Below, in pieces: positions 12,001-18,280 of a DNA stretch of 20,519 nucleotides. The stretch's first letter is position 1, and each line of letters opens with the position of its first letter. The notes under the pieces were generated by a model. It was given only the letters and a program-made list of their open reading frames with translations, made no database searches and was not told where the DNA came from. The DNA is taken from the NCBI GenBank assembly GCA_013365365.1, contig JABVXU010000785.1, positions 1-20,519 on the forward strand. Direction: 5' to 3'. Source of the DNA: Cruorifilaria tuberocauda (taxonomy: Eukaryota; Nematoda; Chromadorea; Rhabditida; Onchocercidae). Position numbers and translations under genes: made by a program.

Positions 12001-12604
12001 TTATTTCGGTCTCTTTCCTTGTTTCACAATTACTTCACTCCCACTTATTAAAAAAACAAACATCGTCAAGATGTTTAGATGAGGAAATATTTTGAAATTA
12101 CGGCTTAAAGCATTCAATGTGTCGCACCATAATATCGTGACTAGGCCTCCTATAGGGATTTAATGACAGCAATTTGAGAAAATGAGTGGGAGGTATTATT
12201 TTAATTTGTATATCATATTAGAATTCTATATATTTCTTCCTTTTGATAGCAAAAATATTTTATCAACTTTTAACTATACAAATGATCGGACATTCTAAAC
12301 AAAATCTTAAATAGCGATCTGGAATATCATACTAAATATGAAGTTCATCGCTGAATAACACAATGAGAAACCTGAGTGAAATATTTCTTGATATGTGGGA
12401 TTGAATCCAACAATGTGAGGTTGAATCCACATTCTTTACTGAGCAACTTCGTCTCATTTATTTTTCAGAATTAATGAAACAATTTAACAGTTCAGAAGAA
12501 TAATATAACTTTTTTGCCACGATAAACAAAAAACAAGAGGCAATATCAAATTAGTACTAAAATTTTATTTCAGCGTACTTTTCATTATCTTCTTTACTGA
12601 TAAC
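1..12604 (-). CDS. Rho guanine nucleotide exchange factor (DH-PH, LBC/GEF-H1-like), partial, multi-exon
   Basis: This entry spans the whole chained gene; the exons are listed separately. The product should activate a Rho GTPase, most likely a RhoA/RHO-1 type, by GDP release at the cell cortex or cytoskeleton. The sequence shows a DH domain with its three conserved regions (CR1 around ELYLTEKHHCQ, CR2 around AVRAYTEFCSKYDQ, CR3 around AQRLTKYPVL) and then a PH domain with VVIVLFDDILIML, STVIALNKLLVREV and the C-terminal helix DVDQWKKAIELSK. From family knowledge, these segments resemble LBC-group GEFs (AKAP13, ARHGEF2) more than p115/LARG or PLEKHG5. In Caenorhabditis the natural comparison is rhgf-1, but orthology is my inference and is not shown here. 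The N-terminal ~580 residues visible are low-complexity Ser/basic sequence with no recognised domain. Both ends are incomplete: no secure start codon upstream, and coding continues past position 1. Confidence 0.88.
31..561 (-). other. Intron between RhoGEF exons v and w
   Basis: It starts GTTAGT and ends CCCACAG on the minus strand. A short Ser-rich open frame lies near its 3' end (minus strand, about 35 to 160) but has no acceptor. Otherwise AT-rich with nothing recognised. Confidence 0.6.
562..742 (-). CDS. RhoGEF exon v (PH strands beta5 to C-terminal helix)
   Basis: The acceptor is GAAGTTGCAG and the donor GTTAGT; phase runs from 0 to 1. It encodes STVIALNKLLVREVPRSTK, LFFLLSDDPCPDLFVVSF, then ASKADVDQWKKAIELSK. 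The Trp in the last helix is the near-invariant PH-domain Trp. STVI-L-x-x-L-[IV]VRE is specific to the LBC group. Confidence 0.95.
935..1023 (-). CDS. RhoGEF exon u (PH strands beta2 to beta4)
   Basis: The acceptor is ATACATTTCAG and the donor GTTAAT; phase runs from 1 to 0. It encodes VVIVLFDDILIML, then TNSSSNRYVFLDRGSG. This matches the PH segment seen in AKAP13/ARHGEF2 as 'V-LL-TD-LVFLQEKDQKY-F', and the number of residues to the next exon (STVIAL) agrees exactly with AKAP13 from memory of the family pattern. Confidence 0.88.
1024..1506 (-). other. Intron between RhoGEF exons t and u
   Basis: It holds a second, in-phase donor for exon t at 1464 and a copy of ATCACGTGTC at 1209..1218. No further exon is needed here by phase or PH alignment. 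Confidence 0.6.
1507..1564 (-). CDS. RhoGEF exon t (PH strand beta1)
   Basis: The acceptor is GCATATTTCAG. The short form ends at an AA-GTGCAA donor and encodes YDDLILSGSNEKRHVICIG plus one base, phase 0 to 1. It aligns with the 'LI-x-x-G' start of PH domains in this family, and the distance to the next strand matches the family (about 12 residues). A second donor (GTGGAC, exon end at 1465) keeps the same phase and adds 14 codons. No other exon in this intron gap supplies PH strand 1. Confidence 0.65.
1857..2042 (-). CDS. RhoGEF exon s (end of DH, DH-PH linker)
   Basis: The acceptor is TTATTGTAG and the preferred donor GTGCGT; 62 codons in phase 0. It encodes ITEMESGAAKEESVRAHQAV, KKFAMHVNDEIAKLEVSR, RWDRIRSQMDHSSKG and RFGPNDFFT. 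It covers the last long DH helix (compare the 'VNxxV' near its end in other Dbl proteins) and the linker into the PH domain. Reading past the donor meets a stop after Val-Arg. Confidence 0.92.
2043..2510 (-). other. Intron between RhoGEF exons r and s
   Basis: It is bounded by GTGAGC and TTGTAG. AT-rich; no other signal seen. Confidence 0.85.
2511..2609 (-). CDS. RhoGEF exon r (DH conserved region 3)
   Basis: The acceptor is TTTTTTTCAG and the donor GTGAGC; 33 codons in phase 0. It encodes QYEQDSTYKGRTFK and then MCLLLIAQRLTKYPVLVEK. The QR-[IL]-TKYP-[VL]-L signature is the most conserved stretch of the DH domain (CR3), in the helix contacting switch II of Rho. All signature residues are present, so exchange activity is expected. 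Confidence 0.97.
2736..2864 (-). CDS. RhoGEF exon q (DH conserved region 2)
   Basis: The acceptor is TGCCTGCAG and the donor GTAAGA; 43 codons in phase 0. It encodes FEKGERNQAAVRAYTEFC, SKYDQCGRLYDEWMLKN and AELRKFFY. The Y-x-x-FC-x-x-x-x-Q pattern is typical of CR2 of LBC-type DH domains. Confidence 0.95.
2865..3244 (-). other. Intron between RhoGEF exons p and q
   Basis: It is bounded by GTAAGA and CTGCAG. No other signal seen. Confidence 0.88.
3245..3421 (-). CDS. RhoGEF exon p (DH helices 1 to 3)
   Basis: The acceptor is TACCTTTTCAG and the donor GTAAGA; 59 codons in phase 0. It encodes VYQEGLRVKGILDEAKQSEL, then PPVLDALLDFHLNFLRQL, RKKLETEVVNSV and AKIIYSE. It corresponds to the DH segment with the pattern 'Y-G...LF.LDEL...H..F...L..R' in the LBC group. 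Together with the next exon it forms the GTPase-facing surface and core helices. Confidence 0.95.
3544..3752 (+). pseudogene. Possible decayed plus-strand coding fragment inside an intron
   Basis: Inside the minus-strand intron 3422..3800, which is less AT-rich than its neighbours, the plus strand shows two codon-like open stretches in different frames. 3544..3648 reads KNFKRRRISRKKNKWIHPYF, then DDETKSEDAFSKKI and a stop. 3657..3752 includes LLDISNIMQEFSRSSFV and TPFKDLAGNISS. The basic run followed by W-[IV]-HP weakly recalls the N-terminus of HARBI1-like (PIF/Harbinger) nucleases, but this is only a resemblance. A 13-bp direct repeat (TTTAAAGATTTAG at 3644 and 3720) sits in it. It could equally be chance or conserved non-coding DNA. 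Confidence 0.25.
3801..3853 (-). CDS. RhoGEF exon o (DH conserved region 1)
   Basis: The acceptor is TCTGTTTTCAG and the donor GTAGGT; phase runs from 1 to 0. It encodes ELYLTEKHHCQVLVILQQ, with the first Glu completed across the junction. This is CR1 of the DH domain: that Glu is the family residue that contacts switch I of the GTPase, and the TE-x-HH pattern is shared with AKAP13-type GEFs (family knowledge). Confidence 0.93.
3956..4074 (-). CDS. RhoGEF exon n (start of DH domain)
   Basis: The acceptor is AAATTCCAG and the donor GTTAGG; it enters in phase 2 and leaves in phase 1. It encodes NKPQWADLDLWNEEPSTWSS, then NNYSLKLSKKEQKKQDIIH. The Trp-rich lead and the basic run before DIIHE match the segment just ahead of the DH domain in LBC-group GEFs, where a KRQEVI-HEL type sequence starts helix 1. 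Confidence 0.93.
4075..4388 (-). other. Intron between RhoGEF exons m and n
   Basis: It is bounded by GTAAGA and TTCCAG. Nothing else seen. Confidence 0.85.
4389..4509 (-). CDS. RhoGEF exon m (pre-DH)
   Basis: The acceptor is TTGATTTCAG and the donor GTAAGA; phase runs from 1 to 2. It encodes TLDSFTKPLLDKIPNTIGI, then SDGRYLTAHLNKEPQKFIPE. An alternative GTGTAA donor two bases earlier would break the phase with the next exon, so the GTAAGA site is preferred. Confidence 0.86.
4798..4828 (-). CDS. RhoGEF exon l (31-nt microexon)
   Basis: The acceptor is TTTTGTTTTCAG and the donor GTTAGT. It encodes KRSVVAEGFE plus one base, entering in phase 0 and leaving in phase 1, which joins the following exon as ACG ACA (Thr-Thr). 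The strong splice signals and phase fit support it despite its size. Confidence 0.78.
4829..5190 (-). other. Intron between RhoGEF exons k and l
   Basis: It is bounded by a consensus GTAAGT and TTTTCAG. Nothing else seen. Confidence 0.8.
5191..5238 (-). CDS. RhoGEF exon k (48 nt)
   Basis: The acceptor is TTGTTTTAG and the donor a consensus GTAAGT; 16 codons (KSDLRSFSDVISPLND) in phase 0 at both ends. Because its length is a multiple of three it could be skipped without a frameshift. Confidence 0.82.
5239..5879 (-). other. Intron between RhoGEF exons j and k
   Basis: It is bounded by GTAGGA and GTTTTAG. Very AT-rich; nothing else seen. Confidence 0.75.
5880..5978 (-). CDS. RhoGEF exon j
   Basis: The acceptor is AATAATTTCAG and the donor GTAGGA; 33 codons in phase 0. 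It encodes VIGPQRSSRTTAIASTRRKS and then DKLDLLLDIISFL, a basic Ser/Thr segment followed by a hydrophobic helix. An open frame on the plus strand overlaps this exon but is its shadow. Confidence 0.8.
5979..6797 (-). other. Intron between RhoGEF exons i and j
   Basis: It is bounded by GTATAA and ATTTCAG. A 119-codon minus-strand open frame at 6152..6511 is dominated by Phe, Leu, Tyr and Asn as expected from AT-rich DNA and is not considered a gene. Confidence 0.8.
6798..6934 (-). CDS. RhoGEF exon i
   Basis: The acceptor is ATATATTTCAG and the donor GTATAA; it enters in phase 1 and leaves in phase 0. It encodes SKTSRLNIIDLSEQVIQNMQ and then KYKWKEALPVAFGPHQ. The intron upstream is short (76 nt). 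No domain is recognised; the KWKEALPVAFGP segment is well suited as a conserved short motif before the DH domain. Confidence 0.87.
7011..7218 (-). CDS. RhoGEF exon h
   Basis: The acceptor is CATAATTTAG. The best donor keeping phase 1 is GTCATC, which is GT but otherwise a poor match. It encodes APLKKSVPLRNSSSRNG, then ERCKSQMILKEENNFIKNRA, RLLALDGTKNLSSSSPNV and NEMILPSQSHQ. A stop codon lies just past the donor, so splicing must occur near here. The phase fits the next exon (GGC formed across the junction). Confidence 0.8.
7219..7593 (-). other. Intron between RhoGEF exons g and h
   Basis: It is bounded by GTAATT and AATTTAG. Nothing else seen. Confidence 0.8.
7594..7758 (-). CDS. RhoGEF exon g
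   Basis: The acceptor is TTTTTCTACAG and the donor GTAATT; 55 codons in phase 0 on both sides. It encodes ENEMCNSDILINEPNLLE, then RAIDVVGIVSQHRRWRSES and RSVLKKVYDQEER. The central AIDVVGIVSQHRRWR segment looks folded or conserved, unlike the flanking disordered sequence, but I cannot assign it. Confidence 0.85.
7759..8309 (-). other. Intron between RhoGEF exons f and g
   Basis: It is bounded by GTGAGT and TCTACAG. Nothing else seen. Confidence 0.8.
8310..8454 (-). CDS. RhoGEF exon f (Ser-rich)
   Basis: The acceptor is ACATTTGCAG and the donor GTGAGT; phase runs from 2 to 0. It encodes EVHPNPKKEHSSDVENP, then SPSSCIKFQTTFSDSS and RELSVISEHSDVYA. It is Ser/Thr- and Glu-rich and probably disordered linker. 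Both neighbouring phases fit. Confidence 0.82.
8610..8650. repeat. Low-complexity TTTTAATAATAA tandem repeat
   Basis: About three and a half imperfect copies of a TTTTAATAATAA-type unit lie inside the intron between exons e and f (8455..8741). Confidence 0.85.
8742..8970 (-). CDS. RhoGEF exon e
   Basis: The acceptor is TCGAATTTAG and the donor GTACGT. It enters in phase 1 and leaves in phase 2, which fits the next exon exactly. Visible segments are NLRNNEYMIHKLPMLK, a Leu-rich NELLLLENSKKLSE that could form a short helix or coiled coil, then SSLHFTPQVVKFPNANLV and ISTQELERQPELN. No domain is recognised. The intron just upstream is only 39 nt if exon 9010..9161 is used. Confidence 0.8.
9010..9161 (-). 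CDS. RhoGEF exon d, possible cassette or phase-disrupting exon
   Basis: The acceptor is GAAATTTTCAG and the donor is a good GTGAGT after residues CEQNF. The 152-nt exon encodes ACSEIDLSHDDIGYVS, DNWKWQSVTNLSQITP and a short tail, and it looks coding. It enters in phase 1 but leaves in phase 0, while the next exon (8970) must be entered in phase 1. Normal inclusion would give a stop after about nine residues (EICETMNT then TGA). It may be an alternative exon, use the weak GTTTCT donor four bases further on, or reflect an assembly or sequence indel. Confidence 0.6.
9162..9693 (-). other. Intron between RhoGEF exons c and d
   Basis: It is bounded by GTTTGT and ATTTTCAG. If exon d is skipped the intron extends to 8971. 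Nothing else seen. Confidence 0.7.
9694..9873 (-). CDS. RhoGEF exon c (RRSLS motif region)
   Basis: The acceptor is AAAATTTTAG and the donor GTTTGT; the exon enters and leaves in phase 1. It begins RRSLSVGSRNRSASRN, so it holds two basic-Ser sites resembling PKA-type or 14-3-3 binding motifs (function inferred). An acidic stretch follows (FCEDLSALMEEPLFDPS), then YFISRHSISPDH. Because it leaves in phase 1 it can join either the exon at 9161 or the one at 8970, which makes exon 9010..9161 a natural cassette candidate. Confidence 0.82.
9874..11540 (-). other. Large intron (1.67 kb) between RhoGEF exons b and c
   Basis: It is bounded by GTTGGT and ATTTTAG. Around 10709..10772 the minus strand reads a charged helix-like stretch (MTVSKETSEREARKKLER) just after a CAG. 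No usable donor follows, so it was not called an exon. Phase is satisfied without it. Confidence 0.7.
11541..11773 (-). CDS. RhoGEF exon b (N-terminal Ser/Arg-rich region)
   Basis: This exon has a strong acceptor (TGTATTTTCAG) and a GTTGGT donor. It enters in phase 2 and leaves in phase 1, giving 77 full codons. Visible segments are STDALDKAECRQLSPIQL, KLRRSRSQNFVDVV and AMEQITVSLSALDKEIEM. The last may be a short amphipathic helix. RRSRS is a basic-Ser motif of the kind phosphorylated by basophilic kinases. No domain is recognised. The open frame, balanced amino acids and phase fit on both sides support a real exon. Confidence 0.8.
11774..12578 (-). other. Intron between RhoGEF exons a and b
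   Basis: It is bounded by GTACGC and TTTTCAG, provided the microexon is real. A 72-codon plus-strand open frame at 11833..12051 has no support as a gene. Confidence 0.5.
12579..12604 (-). CDS. RhoGEF exon a (26-nt microexon, first in chain)
   Basis: The acceptor reads AAGTATTTCAG and the donor GTACGC. The exon encodes VISKEDNE plus two bases of a Lys codon. It ends in phase 2, exactly what the next exon (11773) needs. It enters in phase 0, but no secure upstream partner was found. The junction would read VISKEDNEKKSSSTD. The short length makes this one of the less certain exons; reading on past the donor reaches a stop after only a few residues (YAEIKF). Confidence 0.5.
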
Positions 12605-14059
12605 CTGAAATACTTGAAAAGAAAAAGATGAAAGATCAACTTATACCTCGATTAATCACAAAAATATAATCATATATTTACGTCAAATTACATAAATCCG
12701 ATTAATTTTCCATAGTTAATCCTATTCCCGCTAATCATTGATAACTTCAAAAATTAAAACAATATATCATACCTTTCGCAAATGTTTTCTATATCATATA
12801 CGTATCAAAAATCTTCAAGCATTCTTCAAAAAAAGAAAATTTACAAGACTTAAAATAGTTTCGTTTAAGAAGACAGTATTCATCTAAATAAAGAAACTAA
12901 AACATTGTAAAAAAACTTAGATATTTCTATATCGTGATCTTATAGTGCCGATTAAAATTATAAATGATTGAAATGATGGATATAACAGAAACTAGTAGCA
13001 ATTTTGATAGAAATTGTGTTTCTTTAAAAAATTTTTCTGAATTATAAGCGGATTATACTAATCACTACAACAATACTAAAATATCTGATCAATGCACCAT
13101 ACATTTCAACAATGTTTAAACATCATATGTTATTATCCATCATTATCACATAGCAATATGTTCAACATTTGACTAACATATGTCACTATGATGAGTAAAT
13201 ACGAATAATAGCAGTTGAAAAATTGAATTAGTTTCCGCCATGTTTGTTAATTTTGCCCTTTAATAATTGATTGAAAGAAGATTAAATCTATAAATCACTC
13301 ATTATATCATCCGTAATCAATTCTACTTTCATTTCTCTGCAAGATTAAATAAACTACGGAAAGCTTAATAAATAATTTCTTTATTTCAGTTTTTAAGTAT
13401 CTGGAATATTTGATTAATGAAATTGATACTTTAAAAATAACTAACAAATCCTACAGAATAATCAACCAAATGATTCTCCAGAATAGAATTGAAAAATTAG
13501 AATATATATCAATATTTCATGTCCTTCTTTGATACTAACTGCTTTGCATATGTATACTTTTTTTTTAAAGGAAGAATGGCATTGAATTGAATCATACATA
13601 TACCACTGCTGTTCTTTTCCACATAAGCTATCCATCCTTTCAAGCCACCTGCGCTGCTATTTTCATTCTTCCACAAAAAGACGGAATGGAAAACCCTTCA
13701 AGAAAAAACAAAAAAAAAAAAAACTGATAAAATTTTCCTTTTCTTTTTCTTCTTCTTTTTTTTACATCAATTTATGACATGAGAAATTCAAAATTAGAAG
13801 AAATATAAACTCTAAAATTTTTAATTTGATAATTTACATTTTTATAGAAATAAATAATATTTGTTATTGGAAAATTTTAGTTGAAAATAAAACCATTTCC
13901 ATCTTTTTTTTGCTCTATCATTCAATTCGTAAAAACTTCTAAGTTAATTAAAGTATAATATAATGTATGTTAACAAAATCAAACAGTATCATATATGATT
14001 AAAATTTTTGATTCTAAAAAATTACAACTATTTCATGCAATTTCTCTATTCCTTCCTCA

Positions 14060-14091
14060 TTTCTAAGAAGATTTCATCTTTCTAAGAAGAT
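14060..14091. repeat. Direct repeat of TTTCTAAGAAGAT
   Basis: Two exact 13-bp copies start at 14060 and 14079, 19 bp apart. Confidence 0.9.
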
Positions 14092-14340
14092 ATTCTTGAA
14101 AATGATATAGGCTACACAATCGCATCCAATTATTGTAGCACAACATAACTTATTGTCAGAGTAATAATTTCAGAAAAAAGTAATAGTTAATAACCTCTAA
14201 ACAAATACAAGAAATCAAATCGAAGAAATGCTTAAACATATATATATAATTCAAAAATAAATATAAAGGAAAAAATAAATGAATATAAGAAGAATGGATA
14301 TGCATGAATATAAGAAAAACTAGATTGCCAAGAAAAAAGT

Positions 14341-14358
14341 TATATATATATATATATA
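14341..14358. repeat. (TA)9 microsatellite
   Basis: Nine uninterrupted TA units. Confidence 0.95.
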
Positions 14359-14586
14359 ATTTCGGATTCATTTGGTCACTATCAATCTTCGAATTCTTTG
14401 CGATTATTCCTAACATTTTGACAAATGATTGGATGAATATTATTTTTATTGCATAAGATTTAGACACTTTACGTTATTCAAATAAACTGGAATTGGATAC
14501 GGCGAAACAATTGAAGATTTTTATTAGTAAATAAACAAATGATAACTTATTGTAAAATTTAATTAAATTTATGAAATGTTACTTCG

Positions 14587-14610
14587 TTAAATTATTAAAT
14601 AATAATTTAA
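14587..14610. repeat. Perfect inverted repeat, 10-bp arms
   Basis: TTAAATTATT and AATAATTTAA flank a 4-nt loop. AT-only, so chance formation is quite possible. Confidence 0.85.
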
Positions 14611-15074
14611 TACCATTACTTCTAATCTACAGTTTATCACTCCTATTCCCGATTTATAGTTCCCGCGATTCCGTTATGTCATTCTCAGTTACAGCGATCG
14701 TTTAATCTACAGCTTAATTCTTTCTTTTTTTTCAAATCGTTTATTTAAGATGTATGAATTGCCGATCGTTTTCTAAATACGTTTAAGCAATGGCTAAAAT
14801 TCTAATCTTCTTTGTAAATTTCTGACTTCATTATCGATTTTCGACAGAAATTTGGAAAATCATTCTTCAAAAAAAAAAAATATAGGACAAGGATTTTATT
14901 ATCGATTTCCCATAAAATTGCATTTGACGTGAATAAGTGATGTCGAAAAAGACAGATGATATTCAAATTACATCCTTATTTTGATTAGAAGCAAAATCAT
15001 TTCAAAGTATCGAATAACAAGTAATCAAATTCAGACCAAATCTCAAAAAAATTTTATAACCGAACAAAGTGCTC

Positions 15075-15112
15075 CAATTCAATTACTAATAAATTAGTAA
15101 TTATTTGAATTG
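15075..15112. repeat. Interrupted hairpin (TTACTAAT core)
   Basis: Perfect 8-bp arms TTACTAAT and ATTAGTAA (15083 to 15100) are extended by CAATTCAA and TTGAATTG after a 4-nt bulge, giving about 16 paired positions. Confidence 0.85.
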
Positions 15113-15373
15113 AAATAAACTTCTAAAAAACACCAAGTTGTAGCAACGAGTAATTGAACCTTAAATATTTAAATTATAAAAATGAGTAATCGAAACTGAA
15201 ACTGTGCAACAGAACAAAATTTTAACGCAGCCCATCTTTGTCCAATCTTATTTCAAGTTCATTTTTTTCAATGCTTGAATTAATTCTGAAATACAGAAGT
15301 GTTACAAAATTTTTTGTAAGTTTTGTAGCAAAAGTTTCGCGAACAGCTTTGCGTTACAAATGACCTTATTTAT

Positions 15374-15449
15374 GATCGTACAATAATATCGTATGATCTA
15401 ATACTATCTTAAACTTAATTTACATATTATGTAAACTTACTGTACGATC
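15374..15449. repeat. Inverted repeat GATCGTACA / TGTACGATC
   Basis: Two perfect 9-bp arms of mixed base composition are separated by 58 bp in an AT-rich stretch. The mixed composition makes this less likely to be chance than the AT-only palindromes. Confidence 0.8.
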
Positions 15450-16922
15450 GATTTCATTTTACTCAGATTAATGGCTTACTTTTCTTTTATGTAATGATTA
15501 TTATCATATATAAGTCATTTTTTCTTATAAATAATACGGTAACATTACGTGTATAGGTAACGTCACCGTACTATTTGAGTAATTTTTTGCTGAATAAGTT
15601 TTCGTTAATTATTTTGAATTTCAATTATTTTTCTGCAATCTTAAAGACAATTTAAAACAATTCGTAAAATTTTTCAGAAAACGAATAAGGTTAAATGATG
15701 ACCTTTCTGTTCTTTGACCTTTCTTCATTGTCATTTCGACTTCAATTTGATATATTCATTCATTTATTCTATCATTTATTTTAAATTATTTATTTTTTGG
15801 TTATGGTGCATGATGATACTTGATAAATATATCTCTCTATTCAATTAATCAAATTTTTTGCTAAATGAAATTTGGTGAAGATTTCATGAAAATTTTAAAA
15901 TTGCTCATGGAAATTTCATAGAAAAATTAAAAATCAAATTAATTAAGCAAGCTATGATATAGAGGAAGAAGGATTGTGCAATTTATGATAGAACTTTCAT
16001 TCTTTACATTTTTAAATGCAACATAAAGCATCCGGAATACCGAAATTTAACTTCGTAATCTGCTGATAATAAACAGCACGGTTATTTGTTATCAATATAT
16101 CACTCCGCATATGAGAAACATTCTCTTATCATTCTATTATCAAATACCATTTTTTTTTCTTAGCATCAATAAGGTGATAGCATGTGATAGCATAAAAAGA
16201 CAACTGATTAGAATTATCATTCAATAAGCATAAGATAATATATAATATTTGGATGATAGCATTAGACAAAATAAAACATTCTGCTAAAGTTTAGGTTTAT
16301 ACATTTTATTTAGTCTATCAATAATAAATGAAATGAACGTTTAAAAAATCGTTCAACATCTAGTTATCAGTGATACTATCAAAATGCTATCAAGGATTCA
16401 AAATAAATGCTAAATTGAATCTTGAATACTTCTCTACGTATATTTTCATCTAATTTATTTTTTAAGATTTTACTAGTCTTTTGATTATCTTCATTTCTAT
16501 CATAATTTTATTCGAAATAATTCATTCAATTAATTAATTTAATTGATCAGAAGACAGCAATATCATAAAGAAAATGTAGTTGTTATTTAAATTTAAATAT
16601 TAACATATTTATAGTTTAAGGAAAAAAGATTTAAGTTATTTCAATGCTTTAGGAAGAAATGAATTTTAATTCTATTCCATTATTGAACAACTATTTTAAC
16701 AATAATAAAATCTTCGATTAAATCTTGAAATCATTTAGTTTCTTCATGTACAGGTGTGCCTGTATTTACGGTTGAAGAATTACAAAGACATAAAGTTATA
16801 TAAGTAACTTGCTTACCTTACATAATATTGTTGGATAAATAACATATGGCACATGAATATAATTGAAAAAGAAAAGAAAATGAAATATTTGAATCTTATT
16901 TGCAACATCATTCTATAATCAT

Positions 16923-17166
16923 ATAATATTCTTTAAAAAAAAACCAATTTTTAATCTTATAATCAATCAATCAATAATTTGTATTTATAAATATTACATG
17001 ATATAATTGAATATAAGTTTTTATTACTGTTAATAGAATAACACAAATAAATAATATTCTAAACCAACTTTTAATCTTACAATCAATCAATAATTCGTAT
17101 TTGTAGATATTAATATAATAGAATATAACGTTTTATTACTGTTAACAGAATATCACATAACACAAA
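16923..17166. repeat. Tandem pair of ~128-bp units
   Basis: Unit 1 (16923 to about 17050) and unit 2 (17051 to about 17166) both begin ATAATATTCT and share AAACCAA-Y-TTTTAATCTTA, AATCAATCAA, TAATTYGTATTT and TTTTATTACTGTTAA blocks with scattered differences and small indels. A partial third copy (TTTTTAATTTTATAATCAAT onward) lies at 17491..17530. Confidence 0.85.
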
Positions 17167-17320
17167 TATTTGAATTTTACTTCATTTGCGAACTGGAAAT
17201 AAAAAGAAACTAAACAAATCAATAAATTGATATGATAAGTACGATGAATAGCGAAATCGTTAAAAATTCATTCCATTAAAAAAAAGAAATCAGCGAGACA
17301 TTTTCAAAACAATGATCGGA

Positions 17321-17351
17321 AAAGAGAGTATCAGAGAGAAAGAGAGCGAGA
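17321..17351. repeat. GA-rich low-complexity tract
   Basis: Interrupted GA repeats (AGAGAGTATCAGAGAGAAAG and onward). Confidence 0.8.
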
Positions 17352-17490
17352 ACATTTTTCGATTTGTTTATCACCAAATTTATAATCTATGATGAAATCA
17401 TTCTAAACAATTAATTTAAATAGAAGGAAAAAAAATTAACAAGTATTTAATTAAGTTTTAAGAGATTTGACTAAGCTACATTCATGTTCT

Positions 17491-17530
17491 CTTTTTAATT
17501 TTATAATCAATCAATCAATAATTCGTATTT
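17491..17530. repeat. Partial third copy of the 128-bp unit
   Basis: It matches the TTTTTAATCTTATAATCAAT to TAATTCGTATTT part of the tandem units upstream, including the run of TCAA. Confidence 0.75.
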
Positions 17531-17868
17531 CAGAAAGATTTCTGAATCCTTGAGTATATAAATAAAAGTTGTAGTAAGATTGATTTCTGTTACTTTTTAT
17601 TCATCAATGGATCAAGTGTTAATCTTCAAATAAGCTCATTCATTTTTTTAAGCATACTTTATATCCTTACCTTAACTTTCATTTGAATTTAATTAAATTT
17701 TCATTTGCATTCTATATTCTTTAAAATGAAATTATTTCTAACAGTCTTGTTTTCTAAAAAATGAACAGAACTATTAATAGAAACCAGTATTCCATTGTTC
17801 TAGTATGCCATATATTTATTGGTAATCCATTAAGGCATTCAATCGAAGAAATTAGAAATATAATAATT

Positions 17869-17922
17869 GGAAATGGAAATGGAAGTGAGAATGGAAATGG
17901 GAATGGAAATGGAAATGAAAAT
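17869..17922. repeat. GGAAAT hexanucleotide array, nine units
   Basis: Nine consecutive hexamers: GGAAAT twice, GGAAGT, GAGAAT, GGAAAT, GGGAAT, GGAAAT twice and GAAAAT. A 62-codon plus-strand open frame (17761..17949) runs through it and encodes a Gly-Asn repeat, but the array alone explains that frame. Confidence 0.95.
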
Positions 17923-17983
17923 TCGATGAGACAGAATGCATTTTCATAGTTGTGTCATGTAAGCCAAATGACATTATATTTGT

Positions 17984-18015
17984 ATCACGTGTCACGTAGG
18001 CTAAGCGTGTCACGC
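17984..18015. promoter_or_regulatory. Cluster of CACGTG / TCACG motifs
   Basis: An E-box-like CACGTG (17986..17991) is followed by another TCACGT and by the palindrome GCGTGTCACGC (18005..18015). Such clusters can bind bHLH-type factors; function here is inferred. Confidence 0.35.
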
Positions 18016-18219
18016 TAATTTTGTAATTAATCAATCAATAAGCAACATGGTATGTAAGCCAAGTAAATAAATTCTTTTCAATATCTTCCTACAATATTTA
18101 GAAAACTAATCTACAAATTATCGTTAAATGTTCGATTTCTTCAAGCTTTATCGAGAAAAAGAAAAAAAGCATCCGTAAAATGATTAATGATTCCAGGCAC
18201 AAACGTCCATTGCTCGGTT

Positions 18220-18227
18220 TGACGTCA
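18220..18227. promoter_or_regulatory. CRE-like palindrome TGACGTCA
   Basis: A perfect TGACGTCA lies in a locally GC-richer patch. This is the consensus for CREB/ATF bZIP proteins; occupancy is unknown. Confidence 0.4.
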
Positions 18228-18280
18228 TTTTCGTAAATTAAAGATTAACTTGAAAAGCATGAAGAACAAAAAAAAAAGGA

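Noticed and set aside
11833..12051. 72-codon plus-strand open frame beginning MRMFGL
   Set aside because: No domain, no splice or promoter support, and it lies inside the likely intron between exons a and b.
14156..14467. 103-codon minus-strand open frame
   Set aside because: Driven by a TA microsatellite and T-rich sequence (IYIYN repeats); no motif or splice context.
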